Source: Bacteroidales bacterium
GTDB taxonomy: Bacteria > Bacteroidota > Bacteroidia > Bacteroidales > P3
Direction of reading: 5' to 3'
Length of the DNA: 6,810 nt
NCBI GenBank assembly: GCA_017507285.1
Contig: JAFWBF010000075.1
Location: 1-6,810 of the forward strand
The notes under the pieces are model-generated. The model searched no databases. It saw only the letters and a list, made by a program, of their open reading frames with translations, and was not told where the DNA came from. Of the stretch, positions 5,685-6,810 are shown in pieces. The position numbers were made by a program, and so were the translations under genes. Numbering within the stretch: position 1 is the stretch's first letter; every line of letters starts with the position of its first letter.

Positions 5685-5920
5685 CCGAAGAAAGCAAACA
5701 AGTAATAAGGAGTACACAGTCGGCAAGAATTATATTATGTATTAGCGAGCTTTATGGGGTGTCTCTTTCTGAGGCAACGGATATTTATTATAATTCGGAA
5801 ACATCCAATATGATTGAAGAAGGTGTTGCCGATTTGCATTGTCGGAGTGATAAATATTTGGCCGAAGAGGTGTGGATTGAATATCAGGAACAAATGTCTA
5901 CATCGAAAAAGTCCATATAA
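5681..5920 (+). CDS. second, diverged DUF3791-like small protein
   Basis: The product is 79 residues and helical, starting inside the DUF3990 stop codon (ATGA). Aligned by eye with the 70-residue protein encoded before DUF3990, it keeps the same plan: IILCISELYGVSLSEATDIY matches FVTYCIGKLSLSLNLPQQDVY, and DLHCRSDKYLAEEVWIEY matches VLHTFSSRYLMEDLTEYM. Shared positions include Cys-Ile, Asp-x-Tyr, Leu-His, Ser-x-x-Tyr-Leu and Glu-Tyr. I therefore read it as a paralogue of the first small protein rather than an unrelated gene. It may be a second antitoxin subunit, or the two may form a heterodimer around the DUF3990 protein. Function is inferred only. Its stop is 31 bp from the end of the converging pseudogene. 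Confidence 0.72.
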   Translation: MTEESKQVIRSTQSARIILCISELYGVSLSEATDIYYNSETSNMIEEGVADLHCRSDKYLAEEVWIEYQEQMSTSKKSI

Positions 5921-5951
5921 GGAACGCCAATATTCCCTGTTCTTTCCTTCT

Positions 5952-6810
5952 CTACCTTCCGTAAACGTTTCCGTCTTCGAGTAGGCGGAGGCGTGTGGAA
6001 TCGTAGGCAGTGTTTAGGAAACTTTTTGAGGGGACGAAGCATGGCGTTGATATACCGGCGATGTCTATTATGGTGTGGAATAGGTCGTCTATCATATAGG
6101 GGGTGTTTAGGCGTTGATGTAAAGGCGGGTGATTGTTTTCCCAATATTTCTTTTGTGCAGGTGATAGCCATAGTATGAATGGTATTTCTATGTTTGCGTT
6201 TGGTATTTTGCCGGCATAGTCGTGCCCACAGTATTCGCCTTCGTCGTACACATTCTCGCCATGATCAGAGATGTATAGTGCCGTAATTCGAACTTGGGGT
6301 TTCGATTGGCTGTAGATGTCGAGCATCGAGAAAATGCTGTCCACAACGTAGTCGTTGTAGTAGATGGCGTTGTCGTAAGAGTTTATTATTTGTGTACGTT
6401 TGTTGGTCGAGGGTTCAAATATGGCGTATTCGGAGGGGTAACGTTTGCTGTATTGGGTGTGGCATCCCATCAGGTGGAGGAATAATGGCTCGTTCCACTT
6501 CCGGTACGGCAAGGCGTAGAAAGCGTTGGTGGATAATGTTGTCTACAAAAAATACAGCAATAAAAATCCATACTGCAATCCAAACAATTTTTTCTTTCTT
6601 GGTTTTGAATGGGAGAGGCGGAATATGTTTCAAGGCTAGGATAAACAAAGCTGTGTAGGGTATAAGCAGCAATAGTAGGGGAGTAGCTTTGATGGTCATA
6701 AATTCGGATGCTTCGTTGATGTTTGTGTTGAGGAATACAAAAATGGACGAGGCATTTAGCGGACATTTAACCACAATCCAATGAAACAGATTTACAAGAC
6801 CGTCGGCAAA
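5952..6810 (-). pseudogene. broken phosphoethanolamine transferase (sulfatase-fold), partial at the right edge
   Basis: Intact enzymes of this family are inner-membrane proteins of about 500-570 residues that add phosphoethanolamine to lipid A or other glycans. They have an N-terminal membrane domain and a periplasmic catalytic domain with a Thr nucleophile and metal ligands. Here one frame, open from the right edge (6810) to about 6530, encodes the end of the membrane domain (GLVNLFHWIVVKCPL, TPLLLLLIPYTALFILAL, IVWIAVWIFIAVFFVDN). A different frame, from about 6520 to 5952, encodes the second half of the catalytic domain: PLFLHLMGCHTQYSKRYP, YISDHGEN with metal-binding Asp and His, GHDYAGKIPNANIEIPFILW, and a normal-looking C-terminus. 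The GES...TTP segment with the Thr nucleophile, roughly 200 or more codons by family length, is absent. An internal deletion with frameshift explains this; an assembly collapse would look the same. Confidence 0.85.

Noticed and set aside
5921..5960. Terminator between the DUF3990 module and the pseudogene
   Set aside because: Only an imperfect short dyad (ggaac with gttct) is visible, without a convincing T-run.
5952..6512. Stand-alone 186-residue sulfatase-like gene
   Set aside because: The start would be a TTG within sequence that continues the family's catalytic domain; it lacks the nucleophile and the membrane domain, which appears just upstream in another frame.

Overview
The window looks like a chromosomal segment of a Bacteroidales-type bacterium. 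The signs are a low-GC genome, a TAnnTTTG-type -7 promoter element, little use of strong Shine-Dalgarno sites, and gene families typical of that group. This is inferred from content; no marker gene for taxonomy is present.

Positions 1-4143 hold a compact leftward (minus-strand) operon. In transcription order it encodes a Tat-signal precursor peptide with 15 cysteines in a C-x-x-x register (4143-3811), a radical SAM/SPASM peptide maturase (3717-2494), a second SPASM-like protein that lacks the radical SAM cysteine motif (2500-1526), a small accessory protein (1509-1225), TatA (1225-1013) and TatC (1016-213). A strong hairpin with a T-rich tail (91-167) follows. From the rSAM gene to tatC the genes overlap or nearly touch. 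A 26-bp hairpin (3740-3800) separates the precursor from the enzymes. The layout suggests a RiPP that is made, modified in the folded state and exported by its own Tat translocase.

Positions 4201-4520 contain no gene. On the same strand as the RiPP operon, and about 70 nt upstream of the precursor, they hold a candidate structured RNA of about 290 nt with its own -7 element and an intrinsic terminator. It could be a free-standing small RNA or the attenuator leader of the operon; hand pairing reveals a possible antiterminator. I see nothing convincing in 4546-4700 or 4806-4939. Between them lies a 105-bp nested inverted repeat (4701-4805).

Positions 4940-5920 hold a rightward three-gene module. 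A DUF3990 ADP-ribosyltransferase-like protein lies between two small, mutually related DUF3791-type proteins, and a 20-bp direct repeat precedes the first gene. It looks like an autoregulated toxin-antitoxin-type system.

Positions 5952-6810 hold the leftward remains of a phosphoethanolamine transferase (sulfatase-fold) gene that runs off the right edge. Its membrane N-terminal part and catalytic C-terminal part are in different frames and the middle of the catalytic domain is missing, so it is a pseudogene, or an assembly error.
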